A stretch of 6,957 nucleotides of DNA from Thermococcus sp. GTDB taxonomy: Archaea > Methanobacteriota_B > Thermococci > Thermococcales > Thermococcaceae. Shown one piece after another: positions 6,484-6,957 of this stretch. The notes beneath the pieces are model-generated. The model was not told where the DNA came from, searched no databases, and worked only from the letters and a program-made list of their open reading frames with translations. Every line of letters begins with the position of its first letter. Position 1 is the stretch's first letter. Both the position numbers and the translations under genes were made by a program. The stretch lies in NCBI GenBank assembly GCA_021160985.1, contig JAGHBN010000114.1, positions 1 through 6,957 on the forward strand, given 5' to 3'.

Positions 6484-6941
6484 TTTGACCACCTCCAGAC
6501 CACGAATGTCAGGAGGAGCGCAAAGGCGGAGCCGCTTATGTAGAGGGAGTTCTGGACAGCCTCAGTCGGGTAGTTCTTGATGAAGCGGAAGGAGCAGGTC
6601 AGCTTGGAGGTTCCGTTGTTGATTACGAGGTAGTCGCCCTCACGCGGGAGGACGAACTGATACCTATCGTGACCGGAAACGGTGTGATTATCCACCATTT
6701 CACCGGTTATAACGTCGTACACCTCAACTACCCCGCTGCCGTCGCAGGAAGCCTCGACGAGGGAGCTTGTGGGGGTGTGCAGAGTAATCTCTGTCATCCC
6801 TGTCACGTTTCCCTGTCTCCCCCCCAGTTGAAGGAAAAACGGGCCAGCAGAGTCCACATGGTTTTCGTAAGAGCTGTAGACCCACAGGGAACCGATAGTG
6901 AGCAGGAGCATTGCAGAGAGCAGGGCGCCCCAGAACCTCAC
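6480..6941 (-). CDS. Small membrane-anchored protein of the ABC operon
   Basis: The family is not recognised. An N-terminal hydrophobic segment (about 4-22, ALLSAMLLLTIGSLWVY) and a C-terminal one (about 132-149, ending in WRWSK) frame a region of about 105 residues that is predicted to lie outside the cell. This region alternates hydrophobic and polar residues like a beta-sandwich. It has two cysteines (66 and 116) that could form a disulfide and three Asn-X-Thr sites (45, 85, 109) suited to archaeal N-glycosylation. The GTG at 6941 has GGAGGG 7 bases upstream. It overlaps the end of an upstream frame as GTGA, and its own TGA overlaps the ABC ATPase start in the same way. It is most likely an accessory or substrate-contacting subunit of that transporter; this role is inferred from context. 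Confidence 0.85.
   Translation of the reverse strand: MRFWGALLSAMLLLTIGSLWVYSSYENHVDSAGPFFLQLGGRQGNVTGMTEITLHTPTSSLVEASCDGSGVVEVYDVITGEMVDNHTVSGHDRYQFVLPREGDYLVINNGTSKLTCSFRFIKNYPTEAVQNSLYISGSAFALLLTFVVWRWSK
6490..6496 (-). promoter_or_regulatory. Ribosome binding site deciding the ABC ATPase start
   Basis: GGAGGTG on the minus strand lies within the last codons of the membrane-protein gene and ends 6 bases before the GTG at 6483. Because the in-frame GTG at 6492-6490 is part of this motif, it is unlikely to be the start codon. Confidence 0.6.
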
Positions 6942-6957
6942 ACCACATCCCTCCTCT
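6938..6957 (-). CDS. Possible last codons of an upstream operon gene (mostly outside the window)
   Basis: A minus-strand frame entering from the right edge reads Arg-Arg-Asp-Val-Val and then TGA at 6940-6938. This stop overlaps the GTG start at 6941 as GTGA, the same arrangement as the next junction in the operon. A membrane permease is the obvious expectation. Only about six codons are visible, so the identity is a guess. Confidence 0.35.

Overview
The window looks like chromosome from a hyperthermophilic euryarchaeon of the order Thermococcales, most likely Thermococcus. The evidence is the archaeal-type elongation factor 2 with a diphthamide histidine, BRE/TATA-box promoters, GGTG/GGAGG-type ribosome sites, frequent GTG starts and high G+C with strong codon bias in the housekeeping genes. 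Every gene I can support lies on the minus strand, so transcription runs from high to low coordinates. I see no tRNA, rRNA, CRISPR array or insertion sequence.

Right part (6957 down to about 4565). A transport operon enters from outside: the last codons of an unseen gene, then a small protein with two membrane anchors and a predicted extracellular domain (6480-6941), then an ABC ATPase (5695-6483). The genes overlap by GTGA at both junctions, so they were probably co-transcribed and translationally coupled as one ABC complex. The ATPase ends in a Pro/Glu/Gly-rich tail that contains a strong hairpin. Next comes an HD-domain phosphohydrolase related to SAMHD1/dGTPase proteins (4565-5641), apparently with its own promoter.

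Middle part. Two overlapping, AT-richer genes of unknown function (197 aa and 157 aa, 3452-4503) precede fusA (1121-3319), which encodes the 732-residue EF-2. fusA has a textbook BRE/TATA element and ribosome site.

Left part. After fusA comes a 284-bp gap with a small hairpin at the fusA stop and a plausible promoter. Then a further AT-rich reading frame (1-836) is split by one extra base in an A6 run (T6 on the plus strand) and continues beyond the window edge.

The most interesting point is that the C-terminal part visible in the broken left gene resembles the 157-aa protein on the other side of fusA. A weaker resemblance suggests the segment before it matches the 197-aa protein, in the same order. 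The highly expressed fusA gene would then be flanked by two related copies of an uncharacterised, AT-rich, helix-rich module, one as two overlapping genes and one as a single, apparently frameshifted, gene.
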